64,000 bases of DNA from Pirellula sp. (GTDB taxonomy: Bacteria; Planctomycetota; Planctomycetia; Pirellulales; Pirellulaceae), in the NCBI GenBank assembly GCA_021300155.1, contig JAJTID010000001.1, positions 144,141-208,140 of the forward strand, read 5' to 3'. Of the stretch, positions 1-9,555 are shown piece after piece. Made by a program: the position numbers and the translations under genes. Within the stretch, counting starts at the first letter, position 1; the number at the start of each line of letters is the position of its first letter. The notes under the pieces were generated by a model that saw nothing but the letters and a program-made list of their open reading frames with translations, had not been told where the DNA came from and searched no databases.

Positions 1-230
1 GAACGACGCCGTGAAATGCTAGCGTTTGCTGTGGTTTTTTCGGAGAACACGTGCGAGTAGATTGTTTTCGGCTTGACCAGTTTTCGGCAATCGATCAGTT
101 TAATCATTATTGCAGACCAGCCGCTTCACCCGAGTGGTTGAGCCGTCAGGATCAGGATGATCTCGATGGCCTGTCGCAATAGCACGGACCATTGCAAAAC
201 ACTGCTCAATACTGGCATGGAGGCCACCCG

Positions 231-1781
231 ATGAGTCGCTGCGCGTCAACAACGCTAGTTTCTTTACGATCGCTTTTTCCGAAGGCACAGATTCTTGGGG
301 CTTCGGATGTTCGGTGCGATTCGTGCCATAGCCATCCGGAAACTGTCAAACCCAACGGCGTCCTCTTTATCGGTCTGGAGGACACAGAGGATTTGGCTCG
401 GCAAGTGATTGAGGGTGTTGCCAACGGTGCTGTGGCTATTGTGACTGAACAGTTTTTGCCTTCGCCTATTCCGCAATGCATCGTCTCAGACGTTCGTGAG
501 GCATACGCAGTCCTGGCAAACGCCATTGTTGGCAATCCATCGAAGAAGGTCTTGACCATTGGGGTTATCGGAACGCACGGCAAAACGACCGCCGCGTTGA
601 TCACGGCAGCCATGTTGAAGCACGTAGGAAATCGAGTCGCATATCACTCCACTTTGGGAGGATGCGATGGCGCAGCAGCAGGGCTTCGATCTGACCCGGA
701 TGCAACGGCAGGCGAGCTTGCAAGTTTCATTTCAAAAGCACAGCTTAACGGCTCTCCAGCTGTGGTCTTGGAAATAACGGACGAAATGCTCTGCACGCGA
801 GCAACGCAAGGAATCGAGTTCGATGTTTTGCTATTCACCAGTCTTCGAAAAAGTCAGCGAGTGGACAAGCTTCGCGCACGTGGTGTCGAGAATTCAATGC
901 AACGATTGATGGCGCAGCTCAAGAATCATGGTGTGATTGTTTACAATGCGGATGATGCGAGATTGAATCGATGGATTCAACGACATCAGCCTCATTCGAT
1001 CGGCTATGGAATTGATGCTGCCTGCGATGTTATGGGAAGGAAGCTCAAGTCGCAGGGAAACACCCAATCGATGATGGTGCAAGTCGGTCGATCGGTTATG
1101 CCGTTGACATCACGTTTGGTTGGAGATCACAACGCGCGCCATATTCTCGGAGCTGTTGCGATTGGCTATGCCTTTGGATTGGATACAGACGAAATTGTTG
1201 CAGGTATAGAACGGTTGCAACGAATTCCAGGTCGACTTCAATCGATTGCGAATCCGCTTTGCTCCATCACCATCGATTTAGCCGATCAAGCGGACCGATT
1301 GGCTGTCTCTTTGCATGCATTGACGCGAGTCAACTCTGCCCCAATCATCTGTGTCGCAGAAGTTCCCGAGTCTGCGACTGCAGAGCAGCTCATGGCATAC
1401 GGTCGTGTGCTCGAACGGGCTGCCAGCCGAGTGATCCTAACTCAGAGTCGAACATCGACCGCCAACGCTCAGAAGACGATATGGAGCGTATTGGATGGAT
1501 GCAGTCATCCGGCAGCAATTCAAATCGTTCCAAATCGCGAGACTGCCATCGAGCTCGCTTTCCGTTCCGCTCGTCCGGGGGATCAGATCATGCTCGCAGG
1601 CTGGGGGACAGTTCGCTGGACTAACAACCAAACGCGTGAATCGAAATCTGACCTGGACGTCGTTGAGGCACTATTGGCGAAGCTCGATGGTGAGCACAAC
1701 AAAACAGGCGCGAACGCGGCTGTTAACGGTGAAGCGATGCCCGTCGCTCGCCAATCCTTACGAATCTTCGACCCAGCGTAA
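231..1781 (+). CDS. MurE-like Mur ligase paralogue, probably altered activity
   Basis: A 516-residue protein with the overall plan of UDP-N-acetylmuramoyl-tripeptide synthetase (MurE), a cytoplasmic ATP-dependent peptidoglycan-precursor ligase. The ATP-binding P-loop GTHGKTT is clear at about residues 114-120, and the ends resemble the MurE N- and C-terminal domains (AGWGT near the C-terminus in the place of AGKGHE). Several family hallmarks are missing: the TNLxxDHLDFH stretch is replaced by TSLRKSQRVDK, the VDYAHTPD stretch by IDLADQADR, and no DNPR diaminopimelate motif is seen where TQSRTST stands. The start is ATG 231 because GGAGG lies seven bases before it; an upstream in-frame TTG at 192 lacks this. 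It points towards valS. The family is clear; true MurE activity is doubtful, and it may act on another substrate or have a regulatory role. Confidence 0.75.
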   Translation: MSRCASTTLVSLRSLFPKAQILGASDVRCDSCHSHPETVKPNGVLFIGLEDTEDLARQVIEGVANGAVAIVTEQFLPSPIPQCIVSDVREAYAVLANAIVGNPSKKVLTIGVIGTHGKTTAALITAAMLKHVGNRVAYHSTLGGCDGAAAGLRSDPDATAGELASFISKAQLNGSPAVVLEITDEMLCTRATQGIEFDVLLFTSLRKSQRVDKLRARGVENSMQRLMAQLKNHGVIVYNADDARLNRWIQRHQPHSIGYGIDAACDVMGRKLKSQGNTQSMMVQVGRSVMPLTSRLVGDHNARHILGAVAIGYAFGLDTDEIVAGIERLQRIPGRLQSIANPLCSITIDLADQADRLAVSLHALTRVNSAPIICVAEVPESATAEQLMAYGRVLERAASRVILTQSRTSTANAQKTIWSVLDGCSHPAAIQIVPNRETAIELAFRSARPGDQIMLAGWGTVRWTNNQTRESKSDLDVVEALLAKLDGEHNKTGANAAVNGEAMPVARQSLRIFDPA

Positions 1782-1953
1782 CACAACCTAAGCAAGTCAA
1801 AGAAGATAGGGACGGTCGTCCCGGTCCCGAGTGTAATTTTGAATACGCGCTAGCTCGGTCTGTCCTATTCCGAAGCTCGGGTATAGACGACGGTGTACGC
1901 GAGCTCTACAGCAGACGCCCTGTTCGGAGTTAGCGATGAAGCCATCGAACGCA

Positions 1954-4900
1954 TTAAAGCGTCCGAAGCTTGTTGATCGCTTCCTTTACTTCAGCCAATT
2001 GTGTGACCAATTCGGATAACGCTTGCCGCTCCTTTTCAATAATGTCGGCAGGCGCTCGGCTGACAAACGACTCGTTGGCCAATCGTCCCTCTTTGCCTTG
2101 GATTTGTTTCACCAAATTAGCTTCCAACTTTTCGTTGCGAGCGATTTCTGCAGCGACATCGATGAACTGCGTCAAATCCACAAAAACATCCATCTCGGGG
2201 ATAGAGATCTGTGCTGGTATGGCTGGCATTGTGGGATTGCTATTCCACTGTGTTGCGGTGGCATTGGCCATCGATTCAATAAATGGCGCCATCGGTGAAA
2301 GTAACTGCTTCATTTCGTCGTTGCAACGAACGGAAAAGGCGACTTTGTCCTTCGGTGCAATGTTCTGTCGGGAGCGAATTTCGCGAACCGCGCCAATCAA
2401 ATCAACGAAGTGCGAGAACTGCTTCGCAACATTCGGATTGATGAACTTCTTGTCTACGACCGGCCATGGTGCGCGAACGATCCAATCTCCTGCGGCTTCG
2501 CCTGTAATGAAATCACGTTGACGAGTGATCTTATTCAACTGAGTCCAAATCGCTTCGGTAACGAATGGCATGATCGGGTGAAGCAATCGCAACATCCGAT
2601 CCAGGACATGTGCGAGAACACGTTGAACTTGCGGCCTCATTGCAGGGTTTTGCAACCGTGGCTTCGCCATCTCGACGTACAGCGAACAGAAATGATCCCA
2701 GGCAAAGTCATAGATCGCACGCGCACCTTCGGCATAATGATATTGCTTGAGCTCCGTCTCCAATTGCTCCGTGACCGATGCTAGGCGGGAAAGGATCCAT
2801 TGGTCTTCCAATGGTAAATCCTTGGTTGAAAGCTTCTCAAACGTAAAGTCTTCTAGATTCATCATGACGAACCGCGAGGCATTCCAAAGCTTGTTCACAA
2901 AATTGCGAGCTTGTTCGAAACGTTCGCTAACGACAGATGCTTTCGGATGCGCCTTGTCCTGTTCAGACTCGGCCCATTGAGTGGAGAAGAGTTTTTGGCA
3001 TTTGTCACACTTGACCGTCGGTGTTTGTCGATTCTCTTTGGTCTGATTCACTTTGGCTTCGCAGTGTGGACATTCGTATTGGACAGGCATACGAACATCT
3101 TGCGTTTCGGTGCAGAGCCATGCCAATCCGAATCGCAATGCGTCCGGCCCAAATTTGTCGATGACATCGATCGGATCGACACCATTTCCTTTGCTCTTGG
3201 ACATGGTTTCACCGTAACCGTCCAGAATCTTAGGGTGAATAAAGACCTCGCGGAACGGTACTTCGCCAAGATTGTTGAGCCCCATCAGCACCATTCGTGC
3301 CACCCAAAGGGTGATGATGTCCCGTGATGTGATCAGCGTCGTCGTCGGGTAGAAGTATGAAAGATCCTCGTTCAAATCAGGCCATCCAAGCGTCGAATGG
3401 GGCCAGAGCGCCGACGAGAACCACGTGTCCAAAACGTCTTCTTGGCGCGTGAGACCGAGCGATTCCAGTTTCACCTCAAGCCCACGGTCTTCTTCTTGAA
3501 CACAAACATGCACCGTAGCTGGTTCTTCGATATGGGCAACTAATAGTCCAGCAGCGCGTTCAGGCATCGATTCGATTTGGAACTTCATCGAATGAGCTTT
3601 CGAAGCATCCTCCAATGTACGGCTCCAAATAGGAATTTGATGTCCCCACCAAAGCTGTCGACCGACCGGCCAGTCACGCTTTTCCCCAAGCCAGTCGAGA
3701 TAGCCGTTGGCATATCGGGGTGGATAGATTTTGACCCGACCGTCGGTTACCGCATCCATGGCCGATTGAGCAAGCTGATCCATTTTGACGAACCATTGAT
3801 CCGCCAGATAGGGTTCGATCGGAGTTTTGCTTCTGTCGCTGTGCTTTAGCTCGATCTCGCGATCTTCGACTTTGAGCAGCAGCCCAAGGTCGTCCATTTG
3901 TGCAACGACTTTGTCGCGTGCTCGTGCCATGGACATTCCTACGTACGGACCACCGTTTTCATTGAGCGTTCCGTCCGAGTTCATGATGTTCAGCAACGGA
4001 AGATCACAACGTTTGGCAACTTCGTAATCGTTAGGATCGTGAGCTGGCGTGATCTTGACACAACCGCTACCCATCTCTGGTTTAGCCCAAACATCCGCGA
4101 CGAGCGGTATCTCTCGATTGACGATCGGCAGCATGATCTTGCGACCGTCCCGAGCCATGTTTGCAAGCAACTCCAATAGCGGTAAGTGATCGCGGCGCCG
4201 CGACACAAGCTCTTCGAGTTGGGCATTCAGGGCTGGTAGGTCCTTTGCGTTCGCTTCTGTGATTTTTTCACGAAGTCCTTGCTCATACTTTGCCAACGCC
4301 TCCGTCGGCCTCGGATGGACAGCGACAGCCGTATCACCCAACATCGTTTCGGGTCGAGTCGTTGCTATCGTGACATGCGTTGGCTCACCTGATTTCGGAT
4401 CGAGAATCGGGTATTGCAAGTGCCAAAAATGCCCCTTGGTCGTTGCCGCGTAAACTTCGTCATCGCTGACGGCAGTTTGCAAGAACGTGTCCCAATTCAC
4501 CAACCGCTTACCTCGGAAAATCAACCCCTTGGCAAAGAGATCATAAAAAGTAGATCGCACTGCTTTGGCACATCGTTCGTCCAATGTGAAGCGTGTTCGA
4601 CGCCAATCGCACGAGCAGCCCATGCTTTTGAGTTGTCCCAAGATGCGGGCTTCGTATTGGTCTTTCCATTCCCAAATTCGTTGAACGAGTTTCTCTCGTC
4701 CGAGATCGTGGCGTGTTTTGTTTTCGATCTCCTTGAGGCGTTTCTCCACGACCGCTTGCGTGGCGATTCCGGCATGATCGGTTCCAGGTATCCAGAGTGC
4801 CTCGAAACCCATCATCCGGTGCATTCGGATTTGAACATCCTGCATCGTGTTGTTTAACGCATGTCCTAAATGCAATGCTCCGGTAACGTTTGGTGGAGGA

Positions 4901-5040
4901 ATGACGATTGTGAATGGTTTTTTGGAGGGAGCGACGTTGGCATCAAAGCAACCGTTCGTGGTCCAGGCTTCATAGATTTCTGCGCATGCAGTCGAAAAAT
5001 CAAAGCGATTGGGGATTTCTTGGATTTCAGCGTTCGTCAT
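1954..5040 (-). CDS. valS: Valyl-tRNA synthetase with zinc-ribbon insert
   Basis: This class I aminoacyl-tRNA synthetase charges tRNA-Val in the cytoplasm. The 1028-residue protein has the HIGH-type motif PPNVTGALHLGH at about residues 49-60 and the KMSKS-type motif TMSKSKGN at about 612. The editing domain lies between them, the anticodon-binding domain follows (NKLWNASRF), and a charged C-terminal tail fits the ValS coiled-coil arm. Between the KMSKS loop and the anticodon-binding domain lies an insert with two CxxC pairs (CPHC and CDKC, about residues 657-681), which looks like a zinc ribbon and is absent from the E. coli enzyme as I know it. The start ATG is followed by MTNAEIQEIP. The gene diverges from amn, with about 155 bases between the two starts. 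Length and motifs leave little doubt. Confidence 0.97.
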   Translation of the reverse strand: MTNAEIQEIPNRFDFSTACAEIYEAWTTNGCFDANVAPSKKPFTIVIPPPNVTGALHLGHALNNTMQDVQIRMHRMMGFEALWIPGTDHAGIATQAVVEKRLKEIENKTRHDLGREKLVQRIWEWKDQYEARILGQLKSMGCSCDWRRTRFTLDERCAKAVRSTFYDLFAKGLIFRGKRLVNWDTFLQTAVSDDEVYAATTKGHFWHLQYPILDPKSGEPTHVTIATTRPETMLGDTAVAVHPRPTEALAKYEQGLREKITEANAKDLPALNAQLEELVSRRRDHLPLLELLANMARDGRKIMLPIVNREIPLVADVWAKPEMGSGCVKITPAHDPNDYEVAKRCDLPLLNIMNSDGTLNENGGPYVGMSMARARDKVVAQMDDLGLLLKVEDREIELKHSDRSKTPIEPYLADQWFVKMDQLAQSAMDAVTDGRVKIYPPRYANGYLDWLGEKRDWPVGRQLWWGHQIPIWSRTLEDASKAHSMKFQIESMPERAAGLLVAHIEEPATVHVCVQEEDRGLEVKLESLGLTRQEDVLDTWFSSALWPHSTLGWPDLNEDLSYFYPTTTLITSRDIITLWVARMVLMGLNNLGEVPFREVFIHPKILDGYGETMSKSKGNGVDPIDVIDKFGPDALRFGLAWLCTETQDVRMPVQYECPHCEAKVNQTKENRQTPTVKCDKCQKLFSTQWAESEQDKAHPKASVVSERFEQARNFVNKLWNASRFVMMNLEDFTFEKLSTKDLPLEDQWILSRLASVTEQLETELKQYHYAEGARAIYDFAWDHFCSLYVEMAKPRLQNPAMRPQVQRVLAHVLDRMLRLLHPIMPFVTEAIWTQLNKITRQRDFITGEAAGDWIVRAPWPVVDKKFINPNVAKQFSHFVDLIGAVREIRSRQNIAPKDKVAFSVRCNDEMKQLLSPMAPFIESMANATATQWNSNPTMPAIPAQISIPEMDVFVDLTQFIDVAAEIARNEKLEANLVKQIQGKEGRLANESFVSRAPADIIEKERQALSELVTQLAEVKEAINKLRTL

Positions 5041-5196
5041 GATTGCGATGGAAGTCGTTTGCTAGAATGTGATGCGCGATTGCAAGTTTCGTACTTGCCC
5101 CGTGAAACGCCGCTATTTGAACAAAAATTCTAATTCTGAACACTCAAAAAGCCCCGAGCAGACTTGATTGGTTCAGGGCCTCCAATACTCACAACT

Positions 5197-6366
5197 ATGA
5201 ATGATACTTACCGAATCTCCGCCGAAACAAAGGACATCGCGGCTGCAATCGAGCAAGCGTGTGAGTTGATGGAGCGATTTTACGAGGATGGCAGATATTC
5301 CAAGGTGACCGTGCTTCGCCATTGGTCAAAACATAACCCAACGATCTCCGGCAAAATAGCTCGTCCGGGAGCGTATCGTTGGTATCTGCGCCGCGAGCTT
5401 TATAAACTGGCAGCCAAAGGAGCTGAAATTGAGATCACGCAGTCGCAGCCTCGGATCGATTTGAACTCGCCCAATCTCCTGACGGCAATCGACGAATCGG
5501 AATTTGATCAGACCCGCAAAAAAGTGTTTTTGTTTGGGCCGGAACGCGTGGAGCTCTCTCTCGAACGACTGGAACATTACACCGGCACCCGGGCAGAAGA
5601 TTTCCAAAGGTTTGTTTTCTTGACCAACTACCACATGCATATGGACTCGTTTCGCAAGCTGCATCCGAATTCGGTTGAATCATCGAGACCCGATGTCCAG
5701 ATGCCTACATTGCATTCCGTATCCCCCGATAGCAACGGCCTCACGATTGTGAATATCGGAGTCGGTCCTTCCAACGCAAAGAACTTCACAGACCACCTAG
5801 CCGTTTTGCGTCCCGATGCCATGTTGATGATCGGACACTGCGCAGGCATTCGAAACCATCAAGAAATTGGAGACTTCGTCTTAGCCACCAGCTACATGCG
5901 CGATGATCATGTTTTGGACGATACGCTACCTCGATCCGTTCCAGTCACTCCGAGTTTCTTGTTCAACCGAAGCTTGGCACGCGTACTCGAGGAACGCAAT
6001 CTCCCTTATCGTATCGGAGTTGTCTATACGACTGCAGACCGAAATTGGGAGTTGGCAATCAGTCGGAAGCTAGCAGACCTCAAGGCAAGTCGAAGCATCG
6101 GAGTCGACATGGAATCGGCAACTGTCGCTGCCAATGGATTTCGATATCGCATTCCATCTGCCTCGTTACTTTGCGTCTCCGACAAACCTCTGCATGGAAG
6201 CCCTAAGCTTCCGCGAGCGGCTAACGATTTTTACCAGGCGACGAAATCCTTACATATCGAGATCGCGGAAGAGGCAATCAACGGCATTCGGTCAGCATTT
6301 CCTGACGGATTGCCCACTACGGATTTGCGAGCCATGGACGATCCGCTTCTTGGCTCCACCTGTTGA
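5197..6366 (+). CDS. amn: AMP nucleosidase
   Basis: AMP nucleosidase hydrolyses AMP to adenine and ribose 5-phosphate and so adjusts the adenylate pool. The C-terminal half carries the purine nucleoside phosphorylase-type fold: glycine-rich NIGVGPSNAKN, then LMIGHCAGIR, the conserved GDFVLATSYMRDDHVLD stretch, and the acidic GVDMESATVA segment expected to bind the ribose. The N-terminal half (YEDGRYSKVTVLRHWSKHNP, IARPGAYRWYL) matches the Amn-specific N-terminal domain. At about 389 residues it is shorter than the E. coli enzyme (484). The ATG at 5197 (MNDTYRISAETKDI) is preferred to an upstream in-frame TTG at 5164, because the residues before it look non-coding. It diverges from valS. Confidence 0.93.
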   Translation: MNDTYRISAETKDIAAAIEQACELMERFYEDGRYSKVTVLRHWSKHNPTISGKIARPGAYRWYLRRELYKLAAKGAEIEITQSQPRIDLNSPNLLTAIDESEFDQTRKKVFLFGPERVELSLERLEHYTGTRAEDFQRFVFLTNYHMHMDSFRKLHPNSVESSRPDVQMPTLHSVSPDSNGLTIVNIGVGPSNAKNFTDHLAVLRPDAMLMIGHCAGIRNHQEIGDFVLATSYMRDDHVLDDTLPRSVPVTPSFLFNRSLARVLEERNLPYRIGVVYTTADRNWELAISRKLADLKASRSIGVDMESATVAANGFRYRIPSASLLCVSDKPLHGSPKLPRAANDFYQATKSLHIEIAEEAINGIRSAFPDGLPTTDLRAMDDPLLGSTC

Positions 6367-6506
6367 GCGAGTGCAGAAGATCGATCCCGATTTTTAGCAG
6401 ATGATTTTGCTCATCACGCCATCTTGTGAGATTTGGACCCACCAATTAGACTATTAGTGAGAGATTTGGGCGGTTTGTTGATTATTCGTTTTGGGAGTAC
6501 GTCGCG

Positions 6507-7610
6507 ATGAAGAAAGTTGTTTTCGCTTCCACTCGGCGTGGATTCACACTTGTTGAACTATTGGTTGTTATTGCCATCATAGGAATTTTGGTTGGCCTGC
6601 TTCTTCCTGCCGTTCAAGCGGCGCGAGAGGCTGCTCGGCGTATGCAATGCTCCAACAATCTCAAGCAATTAGGTTTGGCTTTGCATAACTACGAATCAAC
6701 CTTTAAGTCTTTGCCAACACGCAGCGGCGGAACGAATAGCACGACAGGTACTGGCCTGATGAATTCCAATCGTGGTCGACTAAGTGCTTTCATTCCATTA
6801 CTCGCATTCATTGAAGGTGGAAATCAGTACAATCAAATTGTCGCTGGGGACGCAAACAATCCACCCCACGGTCCACACGCATGGGCAAGCTGGGGCCCCT
6901 GGAATACATCCCCTGCCTTTATGCGATGCCCCTCAGACGGCGGTTACACAAACAATACTCGAACCAATAGCTATGCGCTCAGCGCTGGCGATATGGTGGA
7001 AGGATTGATGTCGGGTGTTTCCGGACAAGCGAGAGGTGTTTTCAGTCCGCGAGGAAGTGTTCGCGGTTACAAATTCGGCGACATCTCCGATGGGACGAGT
7101 AACACCATCGCTTTGAGCGAGCGACTGTGTCAGCAGTCAACTCCTGTCCGTGCGGAGGATCCTGTTTCTGTCGCAGCCAATCAAGTCGAGATCGTGTTGG
7201 GAACTCATACGAGAATCGCTGGTTTGATCAATACACCTTCCCTCTGCAATACCGTCGTAGCCGGACGATTCTTCGTGGCTGGGTCTTCAATTCAATCTCG
7301 TTTCGGGATTGCTTGGCAAGACGCAAATCCAATGTATGTAAGCTTCAATACGGTATTGCCTCCCAATGCTGCGTCCTGTGCGGATGGCGGAATTAATGGT
7401 GACTCTGTGCATCTAGTCATTCCGCCCGCCAGTCGACATACAGGTGGCGTGAATGCAACTCTTTGCGATGGTTCGGTTCGTTTCATTAGCAACAGCGTTG
7501 ACACAGGGAATCTGAACGGACGCCAGACGATCTCTGGACCCTCGATGTATGGCGCGTGGGGCGCACTTGGATCTAGGGCGGGCGGCGAAGCAACCTCGAT
7601 CCCCGAGTAA
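6507..7610 (+). CDS. DUF1559 prepilin-type protein
   Basis: A 367-residue member of the DUF1559 family, greatly expanded in planctomycetes. It begins with a type IV prepilin-like leader: basic [12 protein letters not shown], then the cleavage/methylation motif [19 protein letters not shown] and a hydrophobic helix, followed by the family's [13 protein letters not shown] and [12 protein letters not shown]. Near the C-terminus is the family-typical H-x(9)-DG motif ([17 protein letters not shown]). It is expected to be processed by a prepilin peptidase and to sit in or outside the membrane; the biochemical role of the family is unknown. A small lipoprotein with a carboxypeptidase-regulatory-like fold follows 98 bases downstream, the same pairing seen again at 40459-42183. 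The start is ATG 6507. Confidence 0.95.
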   Translation: MKKVVFASTRRGFTLVELLVVIAIIGILVGLLLPAVQAAREAARRMQCSNNLKQLGLALHNYESTFKSLPTRSGGTNSTTGTGLMNSNRGRLSAFIPLLAFIEGGNQYNQIVAGDANNPPHGPHAWASWGPWNTSPAFMRCPSDGGYTNNTRTNSYALSAGDMVEGLMSGVSGQARGVFSPRGSVRGYKFGDISDGTSNTIALSERLCQQSTPVRAEDPVSVAANQVEIVLGTHTRIAGLINTPSLCNTVVAGRFFVAGSSIQSRFGIAWQDANPMYVSFNTVLPPNAASCADGGINGDSVHLVIPPASRHTGGVNATLCDGSVRFISNSVDTGNLNGRQTISGPSMYGAWGALGSRAGGEATSIPE

Positions 7611-7708
7611 CGCCATCTAGTAAAGGTTCTTGTTCAAGTGGCGGATAGCATATCGCGATTACAGCCACTTCACATTGTTAAAATAAGTATTCTTTAGAGA
7701 GAGTCGAA

Positions 7709-8218
7709 ATGCTTACTGGCAGTATGTTGCGATGGAAATCAACACTTCTACTGATGCTTATCTGCTTTGGTTGCTCAGGCGAGGCTTTAGAGCCAGTCTA
7801 TCCAGTGTCCGGTACGATAACTTCAAAGGGCAAACCAGTTGAGGGTGCCATCGTTGCATTCACGCCAACGACCCCAGGTGTCGGCATATCGGCTTCCGGT
7901 GTTACTGATGCTTCTGGCACGTACAAGCTAACGACTCGTATGAGTGGAGATGGTGCAGCGGCGGGGAAATATGACGTCACGGTGGCCAAGTACGACAAGA
8001 AGCTCGAACCCAAAAAGTCAGAAGGTTCTGAGAAGCTTGCTGACCCCTACGACATTACTAACGAATATCCGACAGGCTACAACGAAATGCAGGCTTCGGA
8101 GATCGCAGCTTCTCTCTCCAAGAATTTGCTTCCAGCGAAGTATTCAAATCCCGCAACTTCAAAGCTCAACGCAGAGGTCAAGAGCGGAACAAATTCGTTC
8201 GATTTTAAGGTCGATTGA
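7709..8218 (+). CDS. Small lipoprotein with carboxypeptidase-regulatory-like domain
   Basis: A 169-residue exported protein. The N-terminus is hydrophobic and ends in a lipobox-like LICFGC, so the cysteine near residue 18 is probably lipidated. The rest reads as a beta-sandwich of the carboxypeptidase-regulatory / Cna-B type: YPVSGTITSKGKPVEGAIVAF, then TDASGTYKLTT and AAAGKYDVTVAKYD. Such proteins accompany DUF1559 genes in planctomycetes and are thought to be surface or periplasmic, but have no assigned function. An AGAGAGAG-like purine stretch precedes ATG 7709; a second in-frame ATG at 7724 is possible. It forms a two-gene unit with the DUF1559 gene and is convergent with dinB. Confidence 0.85.
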   Translation: MLTGSMLRWKSTLLLMLICFGCSGEALEPVYPVSGTITSKGKPVEGAIVAFTPTTPGVGISASGVTDASGTYKLTTRMSGDGAAAGKYDVTVAKYDKKLEPKKSEGSEKLADPYDITNEYPTGYNEMQASEIAASLSKNLLPAKYSNPATSKLNAEVKSGTNSFDFKVD

Positions 8219-8305
8219 TGTTAGAAGCCTCAGAGAAACTGACAATCGACTATTCCGGTCGGGCTGGCACGACCATTCAGGCGACTTTCTGGGTGGCACG
8301 TCCCT

Positions 8306-9529
8306 CTAACGTTTCGACTTCCCTCTTTGAATCGAATTTCGCCCAAAGCGATTTGCAATTGTATCCGAGATAGCATCGAGCGTACGCTGTTTGGTGGTAT
8401 TTTCCTCGTCCAACAAGTCAAGTTGTCGATACTCTTCGTGCCCCAAATGGTGGATTCCGAAGCCGATCAGACGAATCGATCGGCCATCATCCGGCACCTT
8501 GGTTCGAAAAAGCGATTCCGCCCCTTCTAAGAAAACGTTTGTAACATCCGTGGACTGCTGCAGCATCATCGAACGCGTGATCGATCGAAAGTCGCTGTAT
8601 CGTACCTTGATCTCAATCCCTCGGCCGGTCAATGCATGGTTACGCAACCGTCTTGCGACACTCTCTACCAAAAGTGAAAGCCAGCTCTCTAGAATCGATC
8701 GATCTACGATGTCTTCATGAAAGGTCGTTTCACTGGAAATACTCTTCGCCTCTCGATCACAAACCACAGGTCGCGCATCGATCCCATGCGAAAGATCCCA
8801 ATAGTGCTGCGCGGAATTTCCAAAAAGCAATGACAAAGTATCAAGGTTCAATTGCCTCAATTCACCAATCGTGCGAATGGATCGCTCTCGAAACTGACGA
8901 GCTGTTACCTTTCCCACGCCCCAAATACGTTCGATAGGCAAAGGCTCCAGGAACCGCAATACGTCGTCCGGACGAATACACACGAATGCATCCGGCTTGC
9001 GAAGATCACTCGCTATCTTGGCAACAAACTTACTGGGTGCGACTCCGACGGAAGCGACCAACGATAGCTCGTCTCTAATGCGAGACTTGATTGCCATGCC
9101 CACCTTCTCCGCACCACCATACAAATGCGCTGTGGCGGTCACATCGAGAAAGGCCTCATCGAGCGATAACGGCTCTATGATTGGTGTATATGCACTAAAA
9201 ATCTCGTGTATCGATTTCGAAACTTTCGAATAGTAATCAATGCGTGGTCGAACAATAACCAAATTTGGGCATAGTTGAACCGCTTTGCGCATCGCCATCG
9301 CGCTATGTACGCCATACTTTCGAGCTTCATAACTCGCAGCCGCGACCACTCCGCGCCCGTCTGCTGATCCCCCGACTGCTACGGGTTTTCCTAGCAATTC
9401 AGGGCGGTCTCGTTGCTCGACTGACGCATAAAAGGCATCCATGTCGACATGGATAATCTTCCGTAGTTTCTGCGATGAGTCTGTTGCACTCACCTCGCCA
9501 TCCGTAATGCTTTCCATTCTATGCAACAT
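8306..9529 (-). CDS. dinB: DNA polymerase IV (Y family)
   Basis: A Y-family translesion DNA polymerase of 407 residues. The catalytic palm has IIHVDMDAFYASVEQ with the first metal-binding aspartate, and SLDEAFLDVT with the second acidic pair. KPVAVGG, GVAPSKFVAKIASD (the helix-hairpin-helix and thumb region) and the little-finger domain follow in the usual order. It would extend primers across damaged bases in the cytoplasm. The protein has a short N-terminal extension before the family core; start codons at 9529 and 9517 (second Met) are both possible. The gene follows the PQQ-propeller gene by 26 bases on the same strand. No LexA-type operator was identified upstream by eye. Confidence 0.95.
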   Translation of the reverse strand: MLHRMESITDGEVSATDSSQKLRKIIHVDMDAFYASVEQRDRPELLGKPVAVGGSADGRGVVAAASYEARKYGVHSAMAMRKAVQLCPNLVIVRPRIDYYSKVSKSIHEIFSAYTPIIEPLSLDEAFLDVTATAHLYGGAEKVGMAIKSRIRDELSLVASVGVAPSKFVAKIASDLRKPDAFVCIRPDDVLRFLEPLPIERIWGVGKVTARQFRERSIRTIGELRQLNLDTLSLLFGNSAQHYWDLSHGIDARPVVCDREAKSISSETTFHEDIVDRSILESWLSLLVESVARRLRNHALTGRGIEIKVRYSDFRSITRSMMLQQSTDVTNVFLEGAESLFRTKVPDDGRSIRLIGFGIHHLGHEEYRQLDLLDEENTTKQRTLDAISDTIANRFGRNSIQRGKSKR

Positions 9530-9555
9530 TCTTCAATGCAATCATCCTATCGTTC

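Noticed and set aside
1..60. Nineteen open codons ending in TAG at the left edge (ERRREMLAFAVVFS), possibly the tail of a gene.
   Set aside because: Too short to recognise, and nothing in it identifies a family.
1809..1822. GGGACGGTCGTCCC palindrome between the Mur ligase and valS genes as a terminator.
   Set aside because: The loop would be only two bases and no T-run follows; termination cannot be supported.
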